From Betaproteobacteria bacterium (GTDB lineage Bacteria; Pseudomonadota; Gammaproteobacteria; Burkholderiales; Burkholderiaceae_C), in contig JADIZZ010000017.1 in the NCBI GenBank assembly GCA_016704535.1, forward strand, positions 1 to 19,870: 19,870 nucleotides of DNA. The letters are read 5' to 3'. The notes under the pieces were generated by a model. The model was not told the DNA's origin. It did no database searches and worked only from the letters and a program-made list of their open reading frames with translations. Positions 1-7,883 of the stretch are shown in pieces. Numbering within the stretch: the stretch's first letter is position 1; each line of letters opens with the position of its first letter. The position numbers and the translations under genes were made by a program.

Positions 1-349
1 AGGGCTGGGCCTGAGCTTCGGCGCCGGCGAAGGTCCGCGCTTCGCGCACTCGCCACGCCGCCAAAGCCGCGCTGCCGGCCATGCGCGCGCTGCTGCACTG
101 CGCCCCGCAGTTAGCGGTGGCATGCCGGGCGCTGCACATCGCGGCCACGACCCAACCCAAGCCGGCACCATGCCGGTTTCGATGTTACTCACTGCCTTGG
201 AGAACCGCAGTGTGGCTCATGGAGGCAACGTTCGAAAGCGTTGTCACAGAGTCGCGCAGGCCTATGCCCTGCACGTCTGGGCGGCGCAGCAGTGTCAGGG
301 TGTCAGCTTTGCGGCTGAAAATCCCGTGCCTCGAAAGTCGGCTCAGGGT
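1..349. other. Left-edge stretch with no recognisable gene
   Basis: Several overlapping open frames of about 90-120 codons cross this stretch, but none resembles a known family, none has a convincing ribosome binding site, and they overlap in different frames, as expected by chance at this GC content. The segment ends at the left end of the first IS1182-type element. It may be an eroded remnant of earlier insertions, but nothing in it can be named. Confidence 0.4.
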
Positions 350-1954
350 CGAGGCTGTGTGAGAACTGCTAATCGGCCCTACCTTCGGTCGAGTAGGCGA
401 TTCAAATTCGGCATTGGGCTATTTCGCCATCCAGTGCGTTCGGTTGACCGATATGCACGTTTTGGCAACGCCCAGGGCTGAATTCACGCGAATTGGTCAT
501 AACAAAGCGCTCACGCGCCCGCCAACTTCATCGCCTTCATCGTTTTGGCAATACCGAGCACGCTGATCACTCGCTTGAGGTTGTATGCCAACGCGTGCAG
601 GTTGATTTCAGTGGGTACATGCACCAGCGTCTTCATCAGGAAGTGTGCCGAACCCATCCAGTGCTTCAGTGTTCCGAAGACGTGTTCGATGGTTCGTCGT
701 CGGATCTTCATCGCGTCGGGCTTGCCATCCAGACGGGCCTGCATGATGTCCAGCACCGCCTCGTGCTCCCAGCGCCGGACGCGGCGCTCCTGGCCGGTCG
801 TGCATTGCGCCTTGATCGGGCACTGTGGGCACACCGAGGTGTAGTACGTGTCGATACGCATGCCGTTCTCGACGCTTGAGTGGTGCCTGGGTAGCCGCTG
901 ACCGGCCGGGCATTGGTACTCGTCGTCGCGGGCGATGCCTCGACCTCTCTGCTTGCATGCTGGGATTCCGGGCCCTTGAAGTAGCCCCGGTCAGCGATGA
1001 GTTCGATCTTGTCTTGGTCCACCGCTTCTCGCGAGCGCTGCGCCATCGACCACAGGCTGCCCCGGTCGTGGCCTTCGTTGATCACTTCGGTGGCAACGAT
1101 CAGGTGGTGCTGGGTGTCGGCGGCCACCTGCACGTTGTAGCCCACCATGCCGGTGCCGCGTCCGCTGGTGGCCATCGAGCGTGCATCGGGGTCGGTCTGC
1201 GAGAGTTGTTGGTCTGGCTGCTTGGCCAGCTCGAGCTCGATCTCTCGCAGGTGCTGCATCTGCTTGCGCAACTTGACCAACTTTTCTTGCAGCCTGGTGG
1301 TCTTGGCTTGCAGATCCAGCGGCTGCGTGCGGTCTGCGGTGTCCAGTGCATCCATGTAGCGCGTGCGTCTCTTCGATTTGCTGCATGCGCTTGGCCAGCT
1401 TGGGGCGTGAAGTTGCGGTCGCGGTTGCTGACCGCCGAATACTGCCGTCCACAGCCACCGCGCCCTGCGACAGCAGCTTGAGCTGGCGGCAGATCGACAC
1501 GAAGTGACGGAAGACGTTGCGGATTCCAGCAGGGTTGTCGTGGCGGAAGTCGGCAATCGTCTTGAAGTCCGGCGCCAGGCGCCCAGTCAACCACATCAGC
1601 TCGACGTTGCGCTGGCACTCGCGCTCCAGGCGCCGGCTGGATTGAACACGGTTGAGGTAGCCGTAGATGTAGATCTTCAGCAGCACTGCGGGGTCGTAAG
1701 CCGGGCGCCCCGTAGTTGCGGGCATCGTGCCCTTGAAGCCCAGCGCCGACAGATCGAGTTCCTGAACAAACGCGTCGACAACCCGAACGGGGTTGTCCTC
1801 AGCGATGAAGTCATCCAGACACTCCGGAATCAGCGTCACCTGCGCTCGATCCTGACCTTCTACAAAGCGCGACATACCGGCTCCCGTGCTCGATATGTCT
1901 TCGAACTCTACGGATCTGATGACGTTGCAGTGAGGGGGTTTTCACACACCCTCG
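350..1954 (-). mobile_element. IS1182-family insertion sequence, copy 1 (degenerate)
   Basis: The element is about 1.6 kb, normal for IS1182. Its ends form an imperfect inverted repeat: CGAGGCTGTGTGAGAAC at the left against the reverse complement of GTTTTCACACACCCTCG at the right, with two mismatches. The right end is identical over 26 bases to that of the second copy (1930-1955 and 5035-5060), and the left ends share GTGTGAGAACTGCT (357-370 and 3359-3372). The single transposase gene runs on the minus strand and is broken by several frameshifts. I could not identify a target-site duplication, so the outer boundaries are good to a few bases only. Confidence 0.8.
511..1875 (-). pseudogene. IS1182-family DDE transposase, multiply frameshifted
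   Basis: The N-terminal part (about 1875 down to 1440) reads as a typical IS1182 transposase, starting MSRFVEGQ and including TGRPAYDPAVLLK, RNVELMWLTGRL and PDFKTIADFRHDN, then the first catalytic Asp in AVDGS. The frame is lost near 1440 and recovered in pieces: RDRNFTP in one frame, a coiled-coil-like segment plus the second Asp (IADRGYF, near 1000) in another, and a last piece (861-511) with a Cys-rich segment and the catalytic Glu region IEHVFGTLKHWMG. At least four frame changes are needed to join the parts, more than in copy 2, so this copy is probably dead even if some shifts are sequence errors. It shares the C-terminal ending KTMKAMKLAGA with copy 2 but differs at many residues, so the copies are not a recent duplication. 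Confidence 0.85.
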
Positions 1955-2019
1955 GTCGGCAACTGCCGACCACGGACGTCGGCTATACGGTCGCTCAACT
2001 TCGGGGTCAGCTTTCCGGC

Positions 2020-2035
2020 GGTGAGATCGCTCACC
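2020..2035 (-). terminator. Short hairpin at the 3' end of the sulfotransferase gene
   Basis: GGTGAG and CTCACC form a perfect 6-bp stem around the loop ATCG. The hairpin overlaps the stop codon (2031-2033) of the minus-strand sulfotransferase-like gene. No T-run follows on the minus strand, so a terminator role is only possible; an mRNA-stabilising structure or chance is equally plausible. Confidence 0.25.
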
Positions 2036-2633
2036 CCACTGTCCCTGGCCGACCCACAGCCGGTGTCTGGTTGTCGCGCCCGAGCAGGGCCGGATCGACT
2101 TGCCAGTGCGCCTCGAGAAAGCGCGCCAGCTGCTGCGGCGCATCGCGGTCGATGTCGTACACCAGCAGGCGCTGCGGCTTGTCGGCGAAGAACTTCAGCA
2201 CCTTGGCGTGGTGGGTGTACCAGTCCTGCATCCACAGGCGCCGCACGGCCGCCTCGTCGGGCAGCTTGTACAGCACCTGGTAGCGCGGCACGAAGCCGTG
2301 CTTGACGCGGCTTTCGATCCAGTCACGGCAATGGCGCGTGTTGAGGACGAAGTAGGACTGCGGGTACCAGCGATAGATCTCGGCGAAGGCCTTGTAGGGC
2401 TCGAGCACGAGCGTCGCGCTAAGCATGATCATGTCGGTGAAGGCGATCGTGTCCGGATAGTCGAGGAAGGGGTCCTCGCCTTTCTTCAGGCGGGTCGCGA
2501 CGCGCGCGGCCAGCCTGCCTTCCTCCCAGTGCACCGACGCCAGGCCGTTGCGCTGGAAGAAGTTGTGCAGGCTGCTCGTCGCACACTTGTTGAAGCCGAT
2601 CTGAAAGATGCGGACGCGCGAATCCAATCCCAC
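2031..2633 (-). CDS. Sulfotransferase-family protein (PAPS-dependent type)
   Basis: This protein of about 200 residues carries the features of the PAPS sulfotransferase fold. Near the N terminus is the 5'-phosphosulfate-binding loop after a beta strand (QIGFNKCATSSLHNFF, residues about 11-26), and at about 94-109 is the 3'-phosphate-binding strand and helix (YFVLNTRHCRDWIESR). Such enzymes move a sulfuryl group from PAPS to an alcohol or amine, in bacteria often on glycans or lipids. I prefer the GTG at 2633 because it sits next to a purine-rich stretch (GGAAAAGG) and just before the first beta strand; an ATG at 2726 would add 31 residues without homology features. The gene lies between two IS1182 copies and just downstream of a cysC remnant, the enzyme type that makes PAPS, so it is probably what is left of a sulfation locus. 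Acceptor unknown; it is at the short end for the family. Confidence 0.7.
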   Translation of the reverse strand: MGLDSRVRIFQIGFNKCATSSLHNFFQRNGLASVHWEEGRLAARVATRLKKGEDPFLDYPDTIAFTDMIMLSATLVLEPYKAFAEIYRWYPQSYFVLNTRHCRDWIESRVKHGFVPRYQVLYKLPDEAAVRRLWMQDWYTHHAKVLKFFADKPQRLLVYDIDRDAPQQLARFLEAHWQVDPALLGRDNQTPAVGRPGTVG

Positions 2634-2722
2634 CCCTTTTCCGATATCGTTGTCGGCCCCGCGTGCGGCCGATCGCGCCGGTATTGTGCCCACGCCGGAG
2701 CAGTGGCGCAGGGATCTGCCTG

Positions 2723-2866
2723 TCACAGCCGCAGCCGTGACAACAAGGTGGACAGCGCTTGGGCCGCCGTCAGATCGCCGCAGTCCAGGGTCACCTCCGA
2801 CCGTTCCGGCGGCTCGTAGGCGCTGTCGATGCCGGTGAACTGCTTCAGCTCACCCCGGCGCGCGCG
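2723..2866 (-). pseudogene. cysC: Adenylylsulfate kinase (CysC), C-terminal remnant
   Basis: The last 47 or so codons of a 129-codon minus-strand open frame read RARRGELKQFTGIDSAYEPP and continue to an ordinary C terminus. This matches the conserved end of APS kinase (family pattern K/RARxGEIxxFTGIDSPYExP, then a Leu-Asp-Thr/Cys-Gly segment). The upstream part of the open frame (2867-3112) is low-complexity and unlike CysC, so the P-loop and most of the kinase domain are absent. APS kinase phosphorylates APS to PAPS, the sulfate donor of the adjacent sulfotransferase. The stop codon lies 90 bases from the preferred sulfotransferase start and on the same strand, so the two were probably cotranscribed before the 5' part was lost. 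It could equally be the end of a CysNC fusion. Confidence 0.75.
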
Positions 2867-3124
2867 GAGGATAGTGTTTTCAAACGCCCCTTTCCTTCCC
2901 CATGGCGCCCGAACGCGGCCCTCGACGCCTTCGTGTCGGCTTTTTGAAGGTGGAGCAAGACTGTTGAGCTCTGGTAGCGCCGCCGCAAATCGTTCTTCGT
3001 GGGCGCCTCCTGCGGGTTGTCCCTGGTCGTCAGCCCGCTGCCATCCGTCCCGCGAGCTCTTCGACGCAGCCGACCCCAGCGGCCCGGCTCGCCGGGTCGC
3101 CTGAACTGTCACGGTTGGGCGGCC
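2867..3124. other. Junction sequence between cysC remnant and IS91-type remnant
   Basis: This stretch is open on the minus strand in frame with the cysC stub, but its translation is rich in Ala, Arg, Pro and Ser with no family resemblance. It is best read as non-coding or scrambled sequence created when the adjacent mobile element replaced the front of cysC. Confidence 0.35.
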
Positions 3125-3313
3125 TCAGGCCCCTTGCAGGGCGCGTCGGGCCGGTGCACGGGGCGGTGCCCTGGCCTGCAACCCCAGGTGCGTAAGGATC
3201 TTCTCGATGACCGGCTGTTCCAGCATCGCCGCAATGATCTTCAGCTCGCCACCGCAGTTCGGGCAGTGCTCCATCGGCAAGACGTTCACGGATTCACCGC
3301 ACGCCCCCTCGAA
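3125..3313 (-). pseudogene. IS91-type (Y2) transposase, C-terminal fragment
   Basis: Read on the minus strand, this stretch encodes a tail ending at the TGA at 3125-3127. It contains MEHCPNCGGELKIIAAM followed by EQPVIEKILTHLGL and a Pro/Arg-rich end. From memory, this combination of a small Cys-x-x-Cys knuckle, the KIIA strand and the VIEKILTHLGL helix is the recurring C terminus of IS91-family Y2 transposases in proteobacteria. An in-frame TAA at 3314-3316 and the second IS1182 copy just beyond cut it off, so the catalytic His and Tyr region is missing. The frame is too short for ordinary gene finding. Rolling-circle elements of this family often capture or delete neighbouring DNA, which would fit the truncated cysC beside it. 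Confidence 0.6.
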
Positions 3314-3501
3314 TTAGATGACCCCGAAGCGGCCGCTGCCGAATACCCGCTTTTGGCCGTGTGAGAACTGCTTCGACGCGCCAGCACGCGCCCGCGCAAG
3401 CCAACGTCGCGCTGCGCGAGCCTTTCAGCGGCTCCCTGCGCGCCGTTTGCGCATCCAGTGCGTCAATTGCGCGTTATGCCGCCCGTCGCCGATTTCAGCG
3501 A

Positions 3502-3520
3502 CCTACAGCCTCTCTGTAGG
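3502..3520 (-). terminator. Hairpin downstream of the copy 2 transposase
   Basis: CCTACAG and CTGTAGG form a perfect 7-bp stem with the loop CCTCT, 13 bases beyond the transposase stop codon (3534-3536) on the minus strand. No T-run follows, so it is either a weak or factor-dependent terminator or a structure of the element's subterminal region. Copy 1 has no equivalent hairpin at the same place. Confidence 0.3.
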
Positions 3521-3533
3521 CATAAGAAGGCGC

Positions 3534-4980
3534 TCACGCGCCCGCCAACTTCATCGCCTTCATCGTTTTGGCGATACCCAGGATCTGCAAGACCCGCTTG
3601 AGGTTGTATGCCAGCACGTGCAGGCTCATTTCGGTGCTGACGTGCTCGAGCGTTCGCGTGAGGAAGTGCGTCGAGCCCATCCAGTGTTTGAGTGTGCCGA
3701 ACACGTGCTCCACGGTCCGTCGTCGCAGCGTCATGGCGTCGGGCTGGCGATCGAGCCGGCGCTGCATCGCCTCAATCACGGGCTCATGCTCCCAGCGCGA
3801 GATGCGCCTGTAGTCGGCCGTTGTGCATTGAGACTTCATCGTGCATCCGTTGCACTCGCTGCTCCAGTAGCGACGGATCTGCTGTCCGTTTTCTTCGCGC
3901 GTGTACCTGTAGATGGCGCGTTGTCCTGCGGGGCATTTACTCGTCGTCTCGCGCGATGTAGATGAAGTCGCTCTTATCGAACCGGCCCATGGCCTTTGGC
4001 GTTGGATGTCATCGGCTTGGGCACGAAGGCCTTGATGCCGGCATCGTGGCAGGCCTTGATCTCGGGGCCCATGAAGTAGCCGCGGTCGGCATAGGCCTTC
4101 AGCTGTTTCTTGCCCATCGCCTGCCGTGCAGCGAGCGCCATCTTGCTCAGCTGCGCTCGGTCGTGGCCGACGTTGGTGACCTCGTGCGCGACGATGAGGT
4201 GGTGCTTGGCATCCACCGCGGCTGCACGTTGTAGCCCACCAGGCCCGTGCCCTTGGCCTGCGACATCATCGAACGGGCGTCCGGATCGGTCAGCGAGAGT
4301 TGTTCGTCGGGCTCCTCCTTCAGGTGCTCCTTCATCTGGTCCATGCGACGCATCTGCTCGCGCAGGGTCTTGATCTTGCCCGTGAGGTGCGCGTACCGCG
4401 GGCCGAACTCCAGCAGCGGCAAGGTGCGATCGGCGGTGTCCAGGGCCGACATGTAGCGCTGGATGCTCTCCTCGATCTGCTCCTTGCGCTTGTCGATCTT
4501 GGCGGGCGTGAAGTTGCGGTCGCGGCTGTTGACCGCCTTGAACTTGCTGCCGTCGATGGCCACCGCGCCCTGGGCGAACAGCTTGAGGTCTCGGCACAGG
4601 ACCACGAAGCGGCGGCAGACGTTGCGGATGCCGGCGCCGTTGTCGCGCCTGAAGTCGGCGATGGTCTTGAAGTCCGGTGCCAGGCGGCCCGTCAACCACA
4701 TCAGCTCGACGTTGCGCTGGCACTCGTGCTCCAGGCGCCGGCTGCTCTGCACCCGATTCAGGTACCCGTAGATGTAGACCTTCAGGAGCACCGCCGGGTC
4801 GTACGCCGGGCGACCCGTGGCTGCCGGCACCGTCCGATCGAATCCAAGCTCACCGAGGTTCAGTTCCGCTACAAACGCGTCGATGACGCGAACCGGGTTG
4901 TCCTCACCGATGAAGTCGTCCAGACACTCTGGCAACAGCGTCACCTGCTGTCGGTCCTGGCCTTCAATGAATCGCGACAT
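3534..4980 (-). pseudogene. IS1182-family DDE transposase, frameshifted
   Basis: The start at 4980 (MSRFIEGQ) is preceded by GGAG. The first 240 or so residues are intact and typical of IS1182 transposases: TGRPAYDPAVLLK, RNVELMWLTGRL, PDFKTIADFRRDN, and the first catalytic Asp in AIDGSKFKAV. The frame breaks near 4229 in GYNVQ, where one inserted G would restore reading into DAKHHLIVAHEVT and the second Asp in ADRGYFMGPE. It breaks again near 3985-4010 and 3940-3950, after which a Cys-rich segment and the Glu-containing HVFGTLKHWMG region complete the protein. With about three indels repaired the enzyme would be near full length, so this copy may be intact in the real genome if the breaks are sequencing errors like those in host genes further right. 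Confidence 0.82.
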
Positions 4981-5156
4981 ATCAGCTCCGCTGCTCGATA
5001 TGTCCACCAACTCTACGGATCCGTCAGGCGCGGTGTGAGGGGGTTTTCACACACCCTCGGCCACAAACAGTCGTAGCCGACGGTCGACTTTGTGGCTGCT
5101 CATTGCCCACACGAAAACCCTCTCGGGGCGCATACTGCGGCGCTCTTTCAACCACC

Positions 5157-5162
5157 GAAGGA
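5157..5162 (+). promoter_or_regulatory. Ribosome binding site fixing the cupin start
   Basis: GAAGGA lies five bases before the GTG at 5168. It favours this start over the in-frame ATG at 5090, which would place 26 extra residues ahead of a classical signal peptide. Confidence 0.6.
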
Positions 5163-5167
5163 TCATC

Positions 5168-5646
5168 GTGAAGCCACTCATTCAATTGGCCCTTGCCATT
5201 GGTTCCTTGAGCGCGCTCGCGCTAGTTCCGGCAGTGCTGGCGCAGGCAGATCTGCCGCCAGGAGCCATGCGCATTACGCCTGACGAGTTGCGCTTCGGGC
5301 CGGGTCGCGTCCCGGGGCACGAGATCGCACCTTTGATCGGGGCGTCGAACAAGCCTGGCGCTTACGTTGAACGAGTGCGCTTTCCAGCCAACACGATTTC
5401 GCAGGCGCACTCCCATCCTGAGGACCGCACCTACACCGTCATCTCAGGCACTTGGTACGTCGGATATGGCGATACATATGAGCCCGCCAAGCTCAAGGCC
5501 TTGCCCCCGGCAGTTTTTATACCGAGCCTGCCAACGTCACCCACTTCTCGCTGACCAAGGACGAGGCCGTCCTCGTGCAGATCAGTGGCAACGGGCCCTC
5601 GGCGACGCGCTTCGTCGATGCCAGCCATGCGCCGCGTCGACCTTGA
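5168..5646 (+). CDS. Secreted cupin-domain protein (one-base frameshift)
   Basis: From the GTG at 5168 the protein begins with a Sec signal peptide (KPLIQLALAIG, then a hydrophobic stretch ending VLAQ, about 23 residues). A single small cupin domain follows; the metal-binding motif is visible as HSHPEDRTYTVISGTWYVG (His, His, then Glu). The reading frame breaks in the C-run at 5504-5508. If one C is restored, translation continues as PPGSFYTEPANVTHFS and ends at 5644-5646, the normal second cupin half, giving about 158 residues. The interruption therefore looks like a homopolymer error or a very recent mutation. Substrate is unknown; small periplasmic cupins of this type are often annotated only as cupin-domain proteins. 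A dihaem cytochrome gene follows 35 bases downstream on the same strand, probably in the same transcript. Confidence 0.75.
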
Positions 5647-5681
5647 CCCGGCATCGAGCATCCGACGCGCGGGAGCGCAGC

Positions 5682-6554
5682 ATGATCTTGCGTTGGCTGG
5701 TGGGCGTGTTGTTCACCTTGGCCTTGGGCTGCGTCAGCGTGGCGAGTTGGGTGGTCCTGGCGAGCGAATGGCATTTTCGCTCGTTCGATCGGCCGGCGGC
5801 CTTTGCGTTGGCCATCCCGAGTGATGCCGCCGCGCTGTCCCGTGGCGACCACTTGGTGCGCACACGCGGCTGCCGGGGATGCCATGGCGAGGACCTCGCG
5901 GGCCAAGTGATGTGGGGCTACGCCGTCGCGCCGAATCTCCCCGCACTCGCGCGCAGCGAAAGTGGGGCGACACTTGAAGCCGCCATCCGGCACGGCATAG
6001 GCCGCGACGGCCGCGCGCTGTTTTCGATGCCGTCCTACAACTTTGTGCGCCTGCGCGACACAGACATGGCCGACATGCTGGCTTACCTGCGCAGCGTGCC
6101 AGTGGTCGAGAAGGCTTTGCCTGGCGCGTCGCTGCCCTGGAGCGTCAGGTTCGACATCGCGCGCGGCAAGGACGCGGCGATGCCGGCGTACGTGCCACGC
6201 GTGCCGCCCCTGCGGCGCAGCGACGACCCTGACCCACGCATGGCGCGGGGTGAGTACCTGGCCATGACCACCTGCAACGAGTGCCACGGCCTGGGCCTGC
6301 GTGCCGACTCACCCTGGGAGGGCGAAACCGCGCCCGACCTGGTCGTCATCCGGGCCTATGACGAGGCGGCATTCCGCCGGCTGATGCGACTGGGCATTGC
6401 CCTGGGTGAGCGCGAGTTACCGATGATGAGTCCGGTAGCCCGCGGCCGGTTCGCGCACTTCAGCGACGAGGAGGTGGCGGACGTCTTTGCCTTCCTCACT
6501 GACATGAGCGCCCGAGCCGCCGCCGCCGAGGCGGCGCGCGAAACGCGGCGCTGA
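5682..6554 (+). CDS. Membrane-anchored dihaem cytochrome c
   Basis: The start at 5682 is preceded by GGGAG. The protein of about 290 residues opens with one hydrophobic segment (LVGVLFTLALGCVSVASWVV) that is probably an uncleaved anchor, placing the rest in the periplasm. Two c-type haem motifs are visible: CRGCH at residues 64-68 and CNECH at 198-202. Candidate axial methionines follow each (SMPSYNF near 116; LPMMSPVA further on). The arrangement of two cytochrome c domains resembles the electron-accepting subunits of membrane dehydrogenases. No dehydrogenase subunit is adjacent; the cupin gene just upstream is the only likely operon partner. The family assignment is firm, the physiological partner unknown. 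Confidence 0.85.
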   Translation: MILRWLVGVLFTLALGCVSVASWVVLASEWHFRSFDRPAAFALAIPSDAAALSRGDHLVRTRGCRGCHGEDLAGQVMWGYAVAPNLPALARSESGATLEAAIRHGIGRDGRALFSMPSYNFVRLRDTDMADMLAYLRSVPVVEKALPGASLPWSVRFDIARGKDAAMPAYVPRVPPLRRSDDPDPRMARGEYLAMTTCNECHGLGLRADSPWEGETAPDLVVIRAYDEAAFRRLMRLGIALGERELPMMSPVARGRFAHFSDEEVADVFAFLTDMSARAAAAEAARETRR

Positions 6555-6690
6555 GCGCGCTCGGTCGGCGGCCGGCGTCAGACTGTGACTGCGGCCGCGA
6601 TTACGCACTTGGCGCGACGGCACCGCACCTGGTGATGTTGCCGCTGGAGTGCATGCAAATGCGCATCAAGTGGCGGCTTTACGGCAGCCA

Positions 6691-6720
6691 GACCCTCTGG
6701 TTCTACGTCGGCAGAGGGTC
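6691..6720. repeat. Inverted repeat GACCCTCT / AGAGGGTC
   Basis: An 8-bp perfect inverted repeat with a 14-base spacer lies in otherwise featureless sequence about 140 bases after the cytochrome gene. No T-run follows on either strand, so it is not a typical terminator. It could be a protein-binding site or a remnant of a small mobile element. Confidence 0.35.
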
Positions 6721-6974
6721 GGGTGCCGGTACTCGCTTCGAGCCGCTGGTCGGCAGCAATGCGGCGCACACCCGACCTTGAAGGCTGAGTGTCGGCAATG
6801 TGAGGAACAGCCGCCATAGGCCGACGGTCACTCGAAGGCGCTCATCCTCCAAAGCGGTCGCTCAAGGGCCGGCCGCGCTTGTCGACACTGGATGCGGGCT
6901 GTACGTCTGCAGGTCAATCAGCCGAACAGGCGCCGCCGCCCCTGAGCAGCCCTTGGAGCCTTGGCACAACGGAA

Positions 6975-7002
6975 ATGCATGCGATTCGGTACAATGCATG
7001 CA
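6975..7002. promoter_or_regulatory. Promoter -10 and paired operator-like boxes of the toxin-antitoxin operon
   Basis: A good -10 hexamer, TACAAT (6990-6995), lies 33 bases before the antitoxin start. It is overlapped by one of two identical ATGCATGC boxes (6975-6982 and 6994-7001), whose starts are 19 bases apart, close to two helical turns. The boxes contain the palindrome ATGCAT and so also read as an inverted repeat. No good -35 is visible at normal spacing (TTGGCA at 6961-6966 is 23 bases away). Paired palindromic boxes over the -10 are what autorepression by a ribbon-helix-helix antitoxin complex would need. Confidence 0.5.
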
Positions 7003-7027
7003 CTGACGGCGTGACGAGGAGATGAAG

Positions 7028-7282
7028 ATGGCCATGCTGACCGTACGAAACATCACCGACGAGGTGCACCGCGCTTTGCGCGTGCGGGCCGCCCAGCGTG
7101 GCCACAGCATGGAGGCCGAGGTGCGTGACATCCTGGAGTCTGCAGTCAGCCCGCAAGGGCGGGTGAAGCTGGGCTCGCTGCTGGCCGACATGGGCAGGCG
7201 GGCCAAGCTCAGTGATGAAGAGTTTGCCGTCTTCGAGCAGGTGCGCAGCAAGACCCCCGCCCGACCGGTGAATTTCGAATGA
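7028..7282 (+). CDS. vapB: FitA/VapB-type ribbon-helix-helix antitoxin
   Basis: The protein of 84 residues begins MAMLTVRNITDEVHRALRVR and continues with a helix like RGHSMEAEVRDILE. This is the Arc/MetJ-like ribbon-helix-helix pattern of FitA/StbC antitoxins; the N terminus binds DNA and the C-terminal tail (including KLSDEEFAVFEQV) wraps the toxin. I choose the ATG at 7028 rather than 7022 because GAGGAG (7016-7021) is six bases from it and adjoins the other. The stop codon overlaps the toxin start as ATGA, so the two are translationally coupled. The complex probably represses its own promoter through the boxes at 6975-7002. Confidence 0.88.
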   Translation: MAMLTVRNITDEVHRALRVRAAQRGHSMEAEVRDILESAVSPQGRVKLGSLLADMGRRAKLSDEEFAVFEQVRSKTPARPVNFE

Positions 7283-7722
7283 TCCTGCTGGACACCAATG
7301 TGGTGTCGGAGCCGCTGCGCCCGGCACCCGATGCCCGCGTGACCAAGTGGATCGACGCGCAGGCACTGGAAACGCTGTTCCTGTCGGCCATCACGGTGGC
7401 CGAACTGCGCGCTGGCTTGGCGCTGCTGCCTGCGGGCAGGCGGCGAGCGGGCCTGCAAGAAAGTCTGGAGACGCGGGTGCTGCCTCTCTTCTCCGGCCGC
7501 GTGCTGCCGTTTGATCTGGGCTGCTCCCAAGCCTATGCAGAATTGATGGCCAGGGCTCGCGCATCGGGATTGGCCATTGCCAGCGCCGATGGCTACATCG
7601 CTGCCATTGCCGTGGCCAACGGCTTGACCGTGGCCACCCGAGACATTGGCCCCTTCGGGGCAGCCGGCGCTGCGGTGATCAACCCTGGCAGCCTTGAGGC
7701 CTGGCGGCCTCTTGTGGTTTGA
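7279..7722 (+). CDS. vapC: PIN-domain ribonuclease toxin (FitB/VapC type)
   Basis: This 147-residue protein has the acidic residues of the PIN nuclease site: Asp5 in LLDTNVVSE, Glu42 in TVAELRAGL, Asp104 in SADGYIAAIA and Asp122 in TRDIGPF. These bind divalent metal, and enzymes of this family cut specific RNAs such as tRNA. Length and motif spacing are normal for FitB/VapC toxins. Its ATG overlaps the antitoxin stop codon by four bases (ATGA), ensuring co-production with the inhibitor. The pair sits between a gene-poor stretch and core envelope genes, consistent with an acquired module. The specific RNA target cannot be read from the sequence. Confidence 0.92.
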   Translation: MILLDTNVVSEPLRPAPDARVTKWIDAQALETLFLSAITVAELRAGLALLPAGRRRAGLQESLETRVLPLFSGRVLPFDLGCSQAYAELMARARASGLAIASADGYIAAIAVANGLTVATRDIGPFGAAGAAVINPGSLEAWRPLVV

Positions 7723-7883
7723 AGCACGCTATCCCTGCGCGTGCATTCGCGGGTTGCGCGCTCTCAAGCGTCCGACGGGAAGCTCAGGACTCTGGCGCCG
7801 AGGTATGAGGCCTACGACCGTGAGCAGTCCGAGTACCTGCGTGTGCCCTCCGCTCTGGGGGCTGCACGCTCTTGCGCACCCAG

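Larger units (their letters stand above)
3358..5060 (-). mobile_element. IS1182-family insertion sequence, copy 2
   Basis: This is the second element of the family, about 1.7 kb and in the same orientation as copy 1. Its right end (5035-5060) is identical to that of copy 1 over 26 bases. Its left end keeps GTGTGAGAACTGCT but lacks the outer CGAGG bases seen in copy 1, so the left boundary may be trimmed. The transposase is better preserved than in copy 1. The element ends about 108 bases upstream of the cupin gene start, so it could influence that gene's transcription. Confidence 0.8.
6555..7015. other. Gene-poor stretch between cytochrome and toxin-antitoxin genes
   Basis: No open frame here resembles a protein family. 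The stretch contains one clear inverted repeat (6691-6720) and, at its right end, the promoter and operator of the antitoxin gene. It reads like eroded sequence, but I cannot name a source. Confidence 0.4.

Noticed and set aside
350..5060. A functional composite transposon carrying a sulfotransferase
   Set aside because: The two elements are diverged, both transposase frames are broken as given, no flanking duplication is visible, and the cargo is itself truncated.
5504..5508. Programmed ribosomal frameshifting in the cupin gene
   Set aside because: The site is a plain C-run without a stimulatory structure that I can see, and the same kind of lesion recurs in several unrelated genes, so sequence error is simpler.
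5367..5681. A longer N terminus for the cytochrome, open from 5367
   Set aside because: The extra 105 codons overlap the cupin gene in another frame, and the ATG at 5682 has a good ribosome binding site directly before a membrane anchor.
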